From the NCBI GenBank assembly GCA_946800325.1, contig OX326957.1, positions 60,113,570 through 60,177,569 on the forward strand: a stretch of DNA of 64,000 nucleotides, read 5' to 3'. The notes under the pieces were generated by a model that was given only the letters and a program-made list of their open reading frames with translations, had not been told where the DNA came from and searched no databases. Positions 43,600 through 55,413 of this stretch are shown in pieces (the first letter of the stretch is position 1; each line of letters starts with the position of its first letter). Source of the DNA: Luzula sylvatica. Lineage: Eukaryota; Streptophyta; Magnoliopsida; Poales; Juncaceae. The translations under genes and the position numbers were made by a program.

Positions 43600-44773
43600 G
43601 GAAAATTTTAAAAAAACCTCCTATCTTTTCTGAATGAGTGATGATGCACCTCCCCCTTGCACTCCCCCCCACCTCTTGATGTGTTGGCGGAAGACTTAAC
43701 ACCATCCCGTTTAACATCTTAATTTATGATTTAACATCTTAATTTATGATTTAACATCATAATTAATATGTTTAACTATAAATTAAAATGTTTGATCATA
43801 ATTAAGATGTTAAATTGGATGGTGTTAATTCTTCCGCCAACACATCAAGAGGTGGGGGGGAGGGCAAGGGGGAGGTACAACATTTCTCTTTTCTGAATAT
43901 TTAAAAAAAACTCCTATCTTTTTGAAAACTCCAAAAAACTTCATCTACCAAATTTTTATTTTCATATATCCCCTATGGAGTTAAAACCGCGATCAGATGA
44001 GGCAGCACATTCTTCAACCGATTGGCCAATAAACCATGAATGGTGCTAAAAAAAAAATTTATGATCGAATATTCTTATGTTTACATATGTAGTAATTAAA
44101 AAAATATTTTTGTTATTTTTTATTAATTTGAAAAACCTAAATTTTTTTTCGTTTGTAATAATTTTAAAAAAATAATTAGCAAATGTTATATTTATATAAT
44201 TTTAATATTTCATACATTATATATTTGAATTTTATATTTATTTTTTTTGAAAAACTAACATAAAATAATAATAAGTTCAAGAACAATAATAAAATAACAT
44301 TTTGCAAATATTTAAAAATTAAAATATCATGAAACTATTAAAAAAGTACATCAAGGAAGAACGAAAAAAATAGATGCTTAGAAATATTTTTTTATCAATA
44401 TTTCAAGGTATTTATCTTATTATTATCTGATGTTATTTTTTCATGAATAATAAATGAAATATAAAAATTATACAAACACAGCATTTAATAATTTTATTTT
44501 TGTGAAATCACTACATGTTAAAAAATATTTATGAATTTTCTTAAAACTAATAAACTTAATGAAAAAATAGCAAAAATATAATTTTAATTACTACATATGA
44601 AAATAGAAGGGTATTTTGGTAAAAAAAAAATAACACCATCCATGGTTAGTTTTTAACCCCTATAGGGGGTATTTGAGAATAAAAATTTGGTAGAGGGGGT
44701 TTTTTGGAGTTTCCAAAAAAATAAGGCGTTTTTTAGAATACCCAAAAAATAGGGGGTTTTTTGAAAATTTCCC
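43600..44773. mobile_element. MULE-type non-autonomous element, 1174 bp, containing a nested MITE
   Basis: Inverted ends (GGAAAATTTTAAAAAAACC at left, GGGGTTTTTTGAAAATTTCC at right) are flanked by a perfect 9-bp duplication TTTAATGTA (43591-43599, 44774-44782), as in Mutator-like elements. There is no coding capacity. A younger hairpin MITE sits inside its left arm. Confidence 0.85.
43636..43886. mobile_element. Hairpin MITE nested in the MULE, 251 bp
   Basis: Long arms (CACCTCTTGATGTGTTGGCG near 43669 and CGCCAACACATCAAGAGGTG near 43836) are inverted copies of each other, with repeated GATTTAACATCTTAATT words between them. Flanked by a 12-bp repeat TCTTTTCTGAAT (43624-43635, 43887-43898). 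Same family as 34622-34876. Confidence 0.85.
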
Positions 44774-45154
44774 TTTAATGTATAATAGATTTTTTTAATT
44801 ATAATATTTAATATATGATATACTTTTCAGAATAACAATATGTCTTTTTAGGTGATTATTATACATTTTTAAATAGAAGTAGCATTTGTTGAAAACATAT
44901 AGTATGTGTTTTTGTTAAAATATTTAATACTTGTTTTAATATTAGTATAAAAATTAATACTTGTTAAATATTAGTATATCTATATTAACTTTCAAACATC
45001 ATATATCGTACTAATTAATTATGATATATGTTTTCAACATCATTATATATTTTCTGAAAATATAATTTTTTAGTTACGCTCTATGTTGCGCGGATACTCC
45101 AAAAAATCGAATTTAGCCGTATCGCCGTATCCGTATCGTATCATAAATCATATG

Positions 45155-45999
45155 TTTTTTTTTTGAAGGAGGACCGACAATGTGTCAAAACCTCGAATAT
45201 ATTAGATCTAAATCAAGTGTTACAATTTACAATGAATAGTCGATAGATTTGACAGGAATCTATTTAAAAAGGAACCTAAAAAACCTAAAAAGAGCCTAAA
45301 AAAGCCTACGCTATAGTGTCTAGCAATGTTTATTCCAGGCTATAGTGTCTTGTAGGGCAAGATTGAAAACCTGTGTTGATGATTGCGATTTGTTGTTGAA
45401 GATAGCATCGTTACGGGATTTCCAGATATTCTATATGACTGCTAGCCATGCTGTTTGCCATATTTTTGAGGTATGGGAGGAGGACCAGAATTCTATCGGC
45501 TTCGAGATTTGAGGTGATGTGTCGAGAATTCGAGCGGAGAGGTTGGCCCATATTCGTTTGGAGAAATCGCAATCGTGTAGTAAGTGTTGGGATGTCTCTT
45601 CTTCAGTTCGGCAAAAGGGGCATACTTGATTGTTCGGCCAACCCCTTAGTTGTAGTTTGTCACTAGTTAGTACGCGTGATTGTATGGCTAACCGGCCAAA
45701 AAATCGTACTTTGAGGGGGGACTTACTTTAAAAAGCATGGTGTTCCAAGGGCAGGTAACACCAGGATTTATGAAGAAGGAGTAAAAGTCTTTTGATTTGA
45801 AGGGTTTGATTTGATCACTTGGTTCTTCGATTAGTAGAGAGTTGAAGGTATTATACATCGGTACTAATTTAGCCAAATCCTTGAGAAAGAAGGAGGTTGA
45901 TTGTTGTTGAGAGGTTGATGTATGGGTTATATTGGTTGAGTGATATAACTCTTCTAGTGTTTGAGACCATAGAGAGGAGTGGTCGTTATTAAATAATAA
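45155..45999 (-). pseudogene. LINE (L1-type) 3' end with zf-RVT domain
   Basis: On the minus strand the body encodes, with frameshifts, WPNNQVCPFCRTEEETSQHL followed by LHDC and RIWANL. This is the zinc-binding domain after the reverse transcriptase in plant L1 elements. The 3' end has an A-tail (T-run 45155-45164 on the plus strand). Reverse transcriptase proper is absent, so the copy is 5'-truncated. Confidence 0.75.
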
Positions 46000-46090
46000 T
46001 TTTTTTTTTTTTTTTTTTTTGAAGGAGGTTCGACAATGTGTCGAGACCTCGAATATATTAGATTAAAGAAGTGAAACGAAAGAGAGAATT
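46000..46090 (-). mobile_element. Second LINE 3' tail, heavily truncated
   Basis: A 21-nt T-run (46000-46020) is followed by GAAGGAGGTTCGACAATGTG and CCTCGAATATATTAGAT, nearly the same sequence that abuts the A-tail of the LINE at 45155. It therefore represents another insertion of the same family. Confidence 0.65.
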
Positions 46091-46144
46091 TGGGGAGAAT
46101 ATATAAGACAATATATATATTTTTTTTTTGAAGAGAATCCTAGG

Positions 46145-46240
46145 CCACGAATCGTGGCCATAATATGTTTCTTTTTTTTTATATTGATGCCGCCGGAATT
46201 CGAACCCACAACCTCTACAACATGAGGATTTATTGCCGTA
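46145..46240 (-). mobile_element. Partial SINE-like sequence
   Basis: The minus strand has GTTGTGGGTTCGAATTCCGG, close to the B-box region of the SINE at 13.0 kb, followed by a CATCAATAT string and an A-rich tail. The A-box half is missing. Confidence 0.45.
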
Positions 46241-46914
46241 TCCGATACGCGTCGTCGTATCGCCGTATCGGCATATCCGTGCAACACAATACGCTACATC
46301 TTAAAATAAAAATAAAAAAGCTTGGACAGACAGCAACAAGTGACTGTGGCGAACGGGCAGAACTAATGATCAGCAAATAACCTAGCTCATTTTTCTCATA
46401 TAATTGTTAACTTTAACTTGACACGTAACTATTTTTTTTTCACAAAAATAACCTAGCTCATTATTCTCATATATTATTTTGTTAAATCTATACAATAAAA
46501 TCAAAGAGAAACAGAATATAAATTATGAAGAAAATAATATATTGTGATATAGATATTATTTTACGATACTTTAATATATTAGTATGCAATATATATATTA
46601 TCCTTTTTGTTATATTGTAAGATTTTATTTTATATAAAAATATTGTTTTGTGCAAATATTATTTAATTTTTTGTAAATATTATGTTGTTTTATATACAAG
46701 ATTATTCTATAATTTAGTTTTCTTTTATTTGTTTATTTGTTTACGTTTTAAACAACACAAAATATGAGCAAATTAATCAGTATTATTTTGGTTAAACGCC
46801 TAAAACTCAAATAAATAAACAAAAATCTACTCATTATTATAGGGCTAAGAATGGAATAGCTAAAAGATAAGAAGGTTTTTAATTATTCGGAAAAGTTATA
46901 CCTGTTTTTTTCTA

Positions 46915-47174
46915 GAGGAGTTCTATCATACACCCTTTTACAAATGTATTTTGGGTATTTTAGCAATTAATAATATTTGTAGAATGGTGTATCATAAAAT
47001 TTATCTTTTATGGAGATTTTTGTTTAAATGAACAACAAAAAATTCCAATTTAGTTAAACATTAATTGATAAATATATGTGATATCTTACCTTAAATATTC
47101 ATAAATGGATAATTACTCCAAATATCCTTGAAAATGGGTGTATGATAAGGAAATGAGTGTATCATAGAAGCCCC
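46915..47174. mobile_element. MULE-type MITE copy 2, 260 bp
   Basis: Ends GAGGAGTTCTATCATACA and GTGTATCATAGAAGCCCC match copy 1 at 22.5 kb. Flanked by TTTTTTTCTA on both sides (46905-46914, 47175-47184). Confidence 0.8.
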
Positions 47175-47184
47175 TTTTTTTCTA

Positions 47185-48600
47185 TTAAGTCCCCAAACGA
47201 AAAAAAAAAGATTAATATTATCTCTCCATCATTTATTACATTATTTGAATACTGGTAATTGGGTTATTTGTTGTGTTATATGAAACTGGTCGTTCAATTC
47301 CAAGTTTCAATTCATTCATATTCGGGTATTCTTATGACTTGTTCAGATCATGGGTCGTTCGGGTTTTTGGGTCCTTCAATTTCGAGTTGGGTTCGGTTAG
47401 AATTTCGATATTTGGCTTTTCAAAAAAAATTGAGTCGAATGCGGGCAGATCGGACAAGTTTTTCAGGTCGGATAAGGCTACGCCGGCTATCGCAGGATAT
47501 TTGGCAACAATCACTTTCATTAAAAAGAAATATCAACCAAAAGATAAATTTTGAACAAAAAGACTAGCTTCTTTTACCTCATGCTAAAATGAATAGCTCT
47601 ATCCCTATTCTCTTGTTTAAAGACTGGTACCAAACTTTAGGGTTTAGGTATTGACAATCTCTTTCATGAATGGATGCAAACCGTTAGATACATTCACATA
47701 AAAGATTTATAAAAAGCTGTATTCCTAGCCCACTGCTTCTAGTCACATGGTTAATCACTGGTCTGGTTAGGTCCTGTAACTCCTGTTTGAATCCTGCCAA
47801 TTCCATCATATTGCACATAATAGCAAATTCTAAATAAACCCATTAAAAGGATTTTGATAAAAAAAATATATATTGACCCAATTGAACAAATATTGGTCTC
47901 ACAAAGGAAAAAAATTATTCTCTAGAAGTTAAAGGAACCAAAAAGGCAAAATATTGACCTTGATTTTCTCAAAGTAAAAGTAAAAGTAAAACCTTTGATC
48001 TCTATACATTGTTCTCTGCTGCCAGCTTCAACTTGTTTTCTATTTTGTGTGGCACTTGCATATGACGGCCTGTATAACTATTTATCATAAGAAATACTAT
48101 ATTATGAACTTAGAATTATTCTTAATATATATTGTGTTGCAATTGCAACACAAAATTGCCATAAAGATTTTATCTAGGATTATGAAAACTATCATTCAAA
48201 CTTAAAGAGTGGAAACTCGGAACTTGACGACTTGCAACTAGGAAACGAAACGTGTTCAACTTACATCTCTGTTACCGAGAAAATTCTGGCAAATTCGCAT
48301 TATTTCAATAACTTGTAACCAAATCGATAATAATTATCATATACAATCATATGTTTATCAACAACATTAAAAATATAAATAACATAAGTTAAAAGTCCAA
48401 ATTATCATCAATCCTCATACCACTGGTCGGAGGGTTTCAATTTTGATTTTTGAATGCAGATATTTTAATTGGACCTGATTAATTATCAAATCGATTATTA
48501 GTCGGTGCAAGTCAGTTTTATTGATTTTTTGAATTGACATGTTGTTAACATATTATTCGTCAATCGACAAACGACTAGTCGGTAACTTATCGGCAACTAA
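47185..48600. other. Intergenic, no gene supported
   Basis: Overlapping open frames at 47259-47567 carry no domain and differ in all three frames. No RNA gene or clean element was seen in the remainder. Confidence 0.4.
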
Positions 48601-48606
48601 AACTGA

Positions 48607-49053
48607 TTTTTTTTGGAAGAGAGAGGCAAGCGTAATACGCGCTCGATCCAATATAATTTGTATTACTCAAAAGGAAAAATTTACAAGCTCCTATTTACAT
48701 AAGTTGAGAAGTAAAAAACTTGGACTTTACTCTCTAGTCCGACGCTATGGTTCTCCCTACATTGTATTCATAGCCAATCAAAGAAAATTACAATCTAATT
48801 AACAATGAGTTATCCAAATTCCAACTAAATCTTCAATGACCTTAATTATTAAGGCATGCATTCTTTCTTTGCGTTGGAAAATGCGATTATTTCGCTCCCG
48901 CCACATGGTCCAAATTATGACTAACCATTTGGTATCCCAATTTCTAACCCGGTCGCTTCGCAATGTATTCTTAAAGTCCCACCAAAATGAGAGCAATGAA
49001 GTCGCACCGAGATTGGCTCGAGGTTCAATTTGTTGCCACATTGTTTTTTTGAG
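48607..49053 (-). pseudogene. LINE-type 3' fragment
   Basis: The minus strand encodes SFWWDFKNTLRSDRVRNWD followed by WTMWRERNNRIF. The IIWTMWRERNNRIF motif is a standard piece of the C-terminal region of plant LINE polyproteins. A short A-tail is present (T-run at about 48607-48614). Everything upstream is missing. Confidence 0.7.
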
Positions 49054-49155
49054 TTTTTACAACATTGTTAACGAAAACACCATCAAATTCACTTATAACT
49101 GACATGTAGGCTCCGTGTGAGTTCCATTACCTGCGTGTCCTCACATATACATATT

Positions 49156-49412
49156 GAGGGCTTCTATCATACATCATTCTTCTTATGATACACCTATTTT
49201 CAAAAGTATTTTTAGTAATTATTCATTTATGAATATTTAAGATAATGTCTCAAGTATATTTATCAATTATTGTTTGATTAAATTTGAATTATTTGTTGTT
49301 CATTTAAAGAAAAAATTTCCATAAAAAAAATTATGATACACCATTTTACAAATATAGTTAATTGCTTAAATACCCAAAATATCTTTTTAAAAGGATGTAT
49401 GATAAAACTCCA
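49156..49412. mobile_element. MULE-type MITE copy 3, inverted
   Basis: Ends GAGGGCTTCTATCATACA and TGTATGATAAAACTCC match the family at 22.5 and 46.9 kb, and the interior aligns in reverse orientation (for example TTTGTTGTTCATTTAAAG). Flanking duplication is unclear. Confidence 0.65.
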
Positions 49413-49423
49413 CAAATATGTAT

Positions 49424-49626
49424 GGGTGATTCTATGTTAGGATTTTTTTAAAAGGATGGTTTTGATATTTTCAATTAATTATAAATTTTTTTTGTATGTA
49501 TGATAAAAAAAATTATTTTGTCTAGCATTAATTGACAAAAACACACTTAAATATTACTATTAATTAGACAAATTACCAAAATACCTTTTTAAAAAGATCT
49601 AAAAATGTCTTACTATAGAATTACCC
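49424..49626. mobile_element. Short MITE, about 203 bp
   Basis: Inverted ends GGGTGATTCTATGTTAGG and TCTTACTATAGAATTACCC enclose AT-rich sequence. It directly follows the previous MITE. No clear target duplication beyond a TAT. Confidence 0.5.
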
Positions 49627-49914
49627 TATTTATATATACTTATTTATTACAATTTTTTGTATATTATTTTTTTGTTATATATTTTGTGAGATCATTTGGG
49701 CTGACAATACTAACCGATGGTGAATAGCAATCCTCGTGTGGAAGTGATGGTTCTGTTTGTGAACAGAACAAGAACAATTGAATCAATCCTGTTTTGAAGG
49801 CCAAACTTAAATGTACAATTAACTGAAATGATAACTACTAAAAGAGACTATTTCCTACAAACTATTTTCATTTAGTACATTATCATAATAACCCCTCCAT
49901 ACCATATAAATATA

Positions 49915-51138
49915 TTATAATTTTTCATAGTAATCCCTACATGTTAACCTAAGCAATTTGAGTAAAGCCCTAGCTTTGTTCTTAGCTTTAGCACTACATT
50001 GGCTTTGAATCAAAAACAAAAGTTGCGTCAACAAACCGGCATCGACCGCTTCATCTCGTGCTCGTACCGAATCTCGGCAAAGTATCAGAAGCATCGATAC
50101 CGCAAATTCACTACCTTCATTTTCAGACGAAACAATGAAAACATGTTTCACGAGGACTTGTATCGACTTTCCAATCTTCATAATTGTCTTTTTGCCTATT
50201 TCAACTCCTATTAAAGATTCCAATGCAGCCAATGCCTTAGGAGAGGAAGAACTCTTCTTAGTCGAATTATTGTTCGATAAATATTTGATTAGACCATTAA
50301 TTACAGCTTCTCGAATTGGATTGGGCCAATTTGCATCAAGAGCACATAATGCACATATTGCACGAACTGACGCCTCGGATGATGCCAAATCATCTTTGCC
50401 ACGCAATATGGAAACCAATGATAGCATGACACGTGACAATTGACCAATGATTGAGACTATCTCTTGAGTTGGCGCTGCCATGGCAATTATCTCCATTAAA
50501 TAACATAAACTCGTCTTGATTTTTAAATTGCCTTTATCTAATAATATTATTAATGGGGCCAAATTGAGGTCTTTTTTGAGAATTTTGTCGAGAGAATCCA
50601 AATGGGTAGATTGCGAAAGGGTTAAAATACAATCAAGAGATAATTCTATCAATTCAAAAATTTCCATAATTAATGAATTTAATGGAGATTGGAAGACTAA
50701 TTCTACTAGCACCGGAACAAATCCTAATTGGATCAAATAAACTCGAGCCACATCCGATTCGACCGATAAAATCCTAACCTTTTTCAATACATCGATCTTT
50801 GAGTCTGACGTGGCACTTTCTGATTGGAGGATGTGTCTAAGCACGGCGAGTGACAATTCCATGTGACCGGAAATGGGTTCGGATTTCTTGATCTGAAGAT
50901 TCGGATCGTGACCCGTAAAGAGCCACTGTTCTATCAAGTGCCTTAGAGTGTGATTTGGAACAAGAGAGGTGTCTTGTAACCTTTGCATTGTGACTGGACA
51001 TGTCCCGTTGCCGGCTTCGAGCCATTTTTGGATGGCGTACCGGTCATAAGTCTGACCGGTACACAATGTGACTGGATCAGTGAATAGGTCTAGGCTAATT
51101 GGGCATCTGAACAAATGAGGGATGCCCATTTCCACCAT
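49915..51138 (-). CDS. U-box E3 ubiquitin ligase, PUB25/26 type, intronless
   Basis: 407 aa starting at MVEMGIPHLFRCPISLDLF. The U-box occupies about residues 8-85: FRCPISLDLFTDPVTLCTGQ, TYDRYAIQKWL, TCPVTMQRL and LVPNHTLRHLIEQW, the complete E2-binding fold without zinc ligands. Armadillo-like helical repeats follow to the C terminus, which ends with KAKNKARALLKLLRLTCRDY as in PUB25/26-like ligases. These proteins ubiquitinate immune and stress regulators. An in-frame upstream Met at 51351 exists, but the intervening segment translates a GA/GT microsatellite and is better read as 5'UTR. Intronless structure is usual for this subgroup. Confidence 0.9.
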   Translation of the reverse strand: MVEMGIPHLFRCPISLDLFTDPVTLCTGQTYDRYAIQKWLEAGNGTCPVTMQRLQDTSLVPNHTLRHLIEQWLFTGHDPNLQIKKSEPISGHMELSLAVLRHILQSESATSDSKIDVLKKVRILSVESDVARVYLIQLGFVPVLVELVFQSPLNSLIMEIFELIELSLDCILTLSQSTHLDSLDKILKKDLNLAPLIILLDKGNLKIKTSLCYLMEIIAMAAPTQEIVSIIGQLSRVMLSLVSILRGKDDLASSEASVRAICALCALDANWPNPIREAVINGLIKYLSNNNSTKKSSSSPKALAALESLIGVEIGKKTIMKIGKSIQVLVKHVFIVSSENEGSEFAVSMLLILCRDSVRARDEAVDAGLLTQLLFLIQSQCSAKAKNKARALLKLLRLTCRDYYEKL

Positions 51139-51153
51139 TAATGGGTTTGAGCC

Positions 51154-51155
<2 letters not shown>

Positions 51156-51240
<85 letters not shown>
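51156..51240. repeat. GT/GA compound microsatellite in the U-box 5' leader
   Basis: (TG)n at about 51155-51170 then (AG)n to 51240 with small interruptions, immediately upstream of the chosen start codon. Confidence 0.9.
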
Positions 51241-51241
<1 letters not shown>

Positions 51242-51351
51242 TGGGTCTGAACTGTAAAAGAAGGGGAAGGGTGAATATGTATGAGTTCTGTATAAGGGCA
51301 CTTTAATTTGGAGCAGTCAGAAAAAGAGGAAAGGTCTTCTGATTGATCCAA

Positions 51352-53070
51352 AAAAATAGATTAGACAGAGTCAGACTTCAGAGTTCTAGAGAGAGAGAGA
51401 GATAAGTTGAAAATAAAATTCATGGCAAAAAAAAAAGAATTAAGAAAAAAAGAGCCAATAACATGAATATGAAGAATATGATGACAGTGTTTTTTTCTTA
51501 AAAAATAAATGATGACAGTGTTTTCAAAGTCGAACAAAGAAGTTTCAATTTTATATTGCCAAACAACAAAAATGTTGCTTTTGTAAGATCAGCATGGTAA
51601 AACATTAAAACCGGACAAAAAGAACAATGTATAGTAGTAGGTGTGCAGTGATGAAGTCCTTTAGAAAAATTGGCATTGAAATGGGAGCTTTTTTGTGTTT
51701 TATATCATTAAGCAAGTTCAGAGAAACTCGTGAGAGAGACAGCTAATTGCCAAGGAAAATCCATCCACTATTCCTTCGGAGGTATGGGTCAAAGCCAACG
51801 CTCATACTTTGAACCAAGAACAAATTATTGGAATTTTTTATATATTATTTTAAAAAATGTACCCTCTTTTAATTTTTTGTGTTATGGTCTCCATTAGTTA
51901 TAATGTTTTTGAATTTTTATGTGGATTAAAGTTGACATTTCATCCGAATTTAATGTTTTTGGGGTAAAAAATTCTCGCATTAAAGAGTTCATTAAAGGGT
52001 ATCTCCTCGAGCCATGAAATTGTATGTAAATATATTATTCGATTCGATTAGGGCCAATTAAGTAGATAATGGCTACAAAAGTACTAAAGATTTTGTTAGA
52101 TGGTAGGGTTTTGGATCCATTATGGATATCAATTTGCTCAAATTAAGGAACTAGGTATCTTTTTTATCAAATAGATATCTTATTTATATGTCCGTTGAAG
52201 AAACATTGTAATTAGGAAATTAACATGAAATGGTATATTACATAAAAAAAAGAAATAGTTACAACTGAATTACTCAATACAAATTTTTCTCTCAATTTCA
52301 TTTAGAATTCAAAGCAAATTAAATGATTTCAACTAAATGGACTGGTTGGACCCGAAAACATTGAATCGATGAGAATAATTGAATACAGATTGGACCAAAA
52401 TCAATGCTAAATATAACAAATTATGATCCAATGATTAAACATATTATTAAATGAAAATAAATAAAATACACAAGACAATACTGACAAATAAATAAATAAG
52501 AAGTTTGTGTTTAACATAATGATTCGTTGGCATTGGTCCCATTTGCCTCTCATCTGTTGGGGGACTAGATTTTCCATGGTACCGCCCCTTCTACCAGTCT
52601 GTGTACCAATCTGCTTAGCCGAAATGCTATTGATTAACTTAACTTAATTGCCATGCTAACATAATTTTGTTGGTTTGTAATAAACAAGCATAGAGATTAT
52701 TCTACTACTTAAAAGAGAAATTTTTTTTGCAAATAAATGTGAATTACATGATGTTTGATTGTTTATGTCAATATGATCCATATTTTGTGTGGTTAAAGGC
52801 CCAATAAACTGGCAAATCATAGCCCATGAATTTCCAACATAATTAATCAAACTAGAGTATTGAGCAAGATGATTGTTACTTGTTAGTTGATTATAATTTT
52901 TACCAAAGTGAATATTTAAATGGGTAATTCCCCTCAAACCCACTTTGGCTATTTAAATACAACAATGTGAAACTTAAACTTTGGTTACATTGCCTTGATT
53001 CAATGCCACAACACGACATCATCATTTTCTTGCATTTAAAATTGACAAAGGAATCCCTTTTTCTTTTATC
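51352..53070. other. Intergenic region upstream of the U-box gene
   Basis: AT-rich, without a supported coding region or RNA. It presumably includes the U-box promoter; no clear motif was assigned. Confidence 0.4.
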
Positions 53071-53074
53071 TAAA

Positions 53075-53870
53075 TAAATTCTTTGTGGGACCAAACTCAC
53101 ACCCCCTCCACTTATCAACCTAATTGTAAATTATTACCCTATTGTAATTGTAATATTAATACCTTAATGTTTTGGATCATCGGAAAGTTATTATTTTTTT
53201 TGGAAAGTTGGGTTATGTAGTTGTGATTACCATGTTTGATAAACCATGAGAATTTTACGTGATGGAAATTTTACATTCTCATGGTGTGACATGTTTCTAT
53301 GATTTATGGGAAAATGATTTCCACAAAAAATAGTGATAATGTAACATTTCCGTGTCATTTACGAAAATTTCCTTTATTTATTATATGGGGGATTTACATA
53401 TTTATCCATTGTTAAATTTAAAATTACATATTTACCCTTCTTAAAATTAAAATATCATATTTATCCTTTCATAAATCTAAAATATTATATTTACCCAAAA
53501 ATTAAAAACCATCCAATTTTTCCGTTAAAATTAACAGTCAACATTTAAAATTACTATTTTATCTAAATAAATCCTTCACGGGACCAAACTCACACACCCT
53601 CCACTTATCAACCTAATTGTAAATTATTACCCTATTGTAATATTAATACCTTATTGTTGTTTGGATCACGGAAAAGTTATGAATTTTTTGGAAAGTTTGG
53701 TCATGTAAATGTGATTACCATGTTTGATAAATCATGAGAATCCTACGAAAATGTTACATTCTCATGATGTGACACGTTATCACGAATTATGAGAAAATGA
53801 TTGCCACCAAAAATAGTGGTAATGTGACGTTTCGGTGTCATTTACGAAAATACCCTATATTTATTATATT
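53075..53870. repeat. Direct duplication of about 0.3 kb, offset about 0.5 kb
   Basis: CACTTATCAACCTAATTGTA and the following TAAATTATTACCCTATTGTA occur near 53109 and 53603. Matching GTGATTACCATGTTTGATAA occurs near 53223 and 53711, and GTGTCATTTACGAAAAT near 53352 and 53837. The second copy has small indels. A MITE-like segment is probably carried in each copy. Confidence 0.75.
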
Positions 53871-54279
53871 GTTTATTTTTTGAGCATTTCTTTGTTTCTT
53901 TGTATATTAAATATAATTACATAATTGTAGTTATAATTAAAATAATTATTATATTTCTTTTACGAAAAATAATATATAAAATAAATATAATATTATTATT
54001 AATTATTATTATTAATTATAATATTATTACATATAATATAATTATAATTATTTTAAGAAAAAATAATATATTTGGGTTTTATATCCTCCTTCTAAATGTA
54101 TTTTTCTATATACTATTGAATTATAATTGTATTTAATTTAAATATTAATTCATAAAATGAAGTATAAATGATTGTAGATAGTAATTTATAATAATATAGA
54201 ATTAGACATTAAAACGATATAAAAAAAATATTAAATGACATGAATATATAAAATATATAATTGATTACGTATATGTTAA

Positions 54280-55413
54280 GGCTTCGTTTGGATGGAGGAT
54301 AGGGTAGGAATAAGTTTTTGGAGGAATAAGAAGTTATACCTTTTTATTCTTTAATCTTAGATTAATGTTTGGCAAATGGTGAAGGTAAAAAATTGAGATA
54401 GTATTGCATATAAAATCAATTATAATACAAATGACTCAAATGCCCTTGTAATTTTTTAGATGTTGAAATTGCAAGTATTAATTAATTAAATACTAAATAA
54501 CTATGTCATTAAAACAAAATGTTTGGTTGAGTATCATTTTAATAAAATAGATATATTAGCAATTTAAAATAAACAGGGATAAGATTCACCAAAAAAAAAA
54601 AAAATCATGTTTGCTCTAATTAATAAACATGTCATAACATTTAACAAACAAAAATATTAATTTATAATGATAATATGTCTAGTTTGTTTAATAAACACGT
54701 CATAACATCTAACAAACAAAAATATTATTTGAAATGCAACAAAAATTGATTAGTATAATTTAAAGAAAAAAACAAATTTCTATATTAGCAATGAAAGAAA
54801 AATGTGTCCATCAGAAAATTTGAAGAAAAAAAAACAATTCTTCATGAGAATTTTTTTAATTAAGATATAAAAAACAAAGAATTTCAAAAAAAAAATAACA
54901 TTTGGATATTCCAATTGATTGTATTAAAATAAGCTATATAAGTAAAAAAAATAAAGAATTTTTGAGTTTTTTTACCTTGCTTTTTGACCCATTTGTGCTA
55001 CATTCTCTTGATATCCTTATGATGGGATCTTAAATGGAAGAGAACAAGATGATAAATTTTTTGATCTAATTTGTTTTTGGAGATTATAATTTTAAAAAGA
55101 AAAATCTCAGATTTTTTGATAGGAGAAAAAATTGAGAATGTGTGTGGTAGAAGATGAGTTGTCTTGGGGATGGTGAAAAAAGAAATAATGGCATGGAAAG
55201 AGATGAAATAAAAATATATATAACTGAAGGTATTTTCGAGATTGAGCATTGAGATAAAATGAAGATTAGTCTATCACTCAATTTAGATGGGATAAGTTTA
55301 TACCTCATTTTTTATGCTAATCTCTTTTATCTCTATAATTTACATATTTGTTTGGCAAAGGATTAAGGGATGAGTTTGGTTATCCCCAACTTATCTTCCA
55401 TCCAAACACCGCC
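54280..55413. mobile_element. PIF/Harbinger (Tourist-like) non-autonomous element, 1134 bp
   Basis: Left end GGCTTCGTTTGGATGGAGGA and right end TCCATCCAAACACCGCC are inverted. The flanks share the 3-bp TAA (54277-54279, 55414-55416), the standard Harbinger target duplication. The minus-strand open frame at 54998-55249 has no transposase motif. Confidence 0.8.

Noticed and set aside
47259..47567. 102-codon frame
   Set aside because: Overlapping frames of similar length on both strands, no domain, and no gene-like context.
51139..51351. N-terminal extension of the U-box protein
   Set aside because: It translates a GA/GT microsatellite into Ser-Leu and His-Thr runs; family members start just before the U-box.
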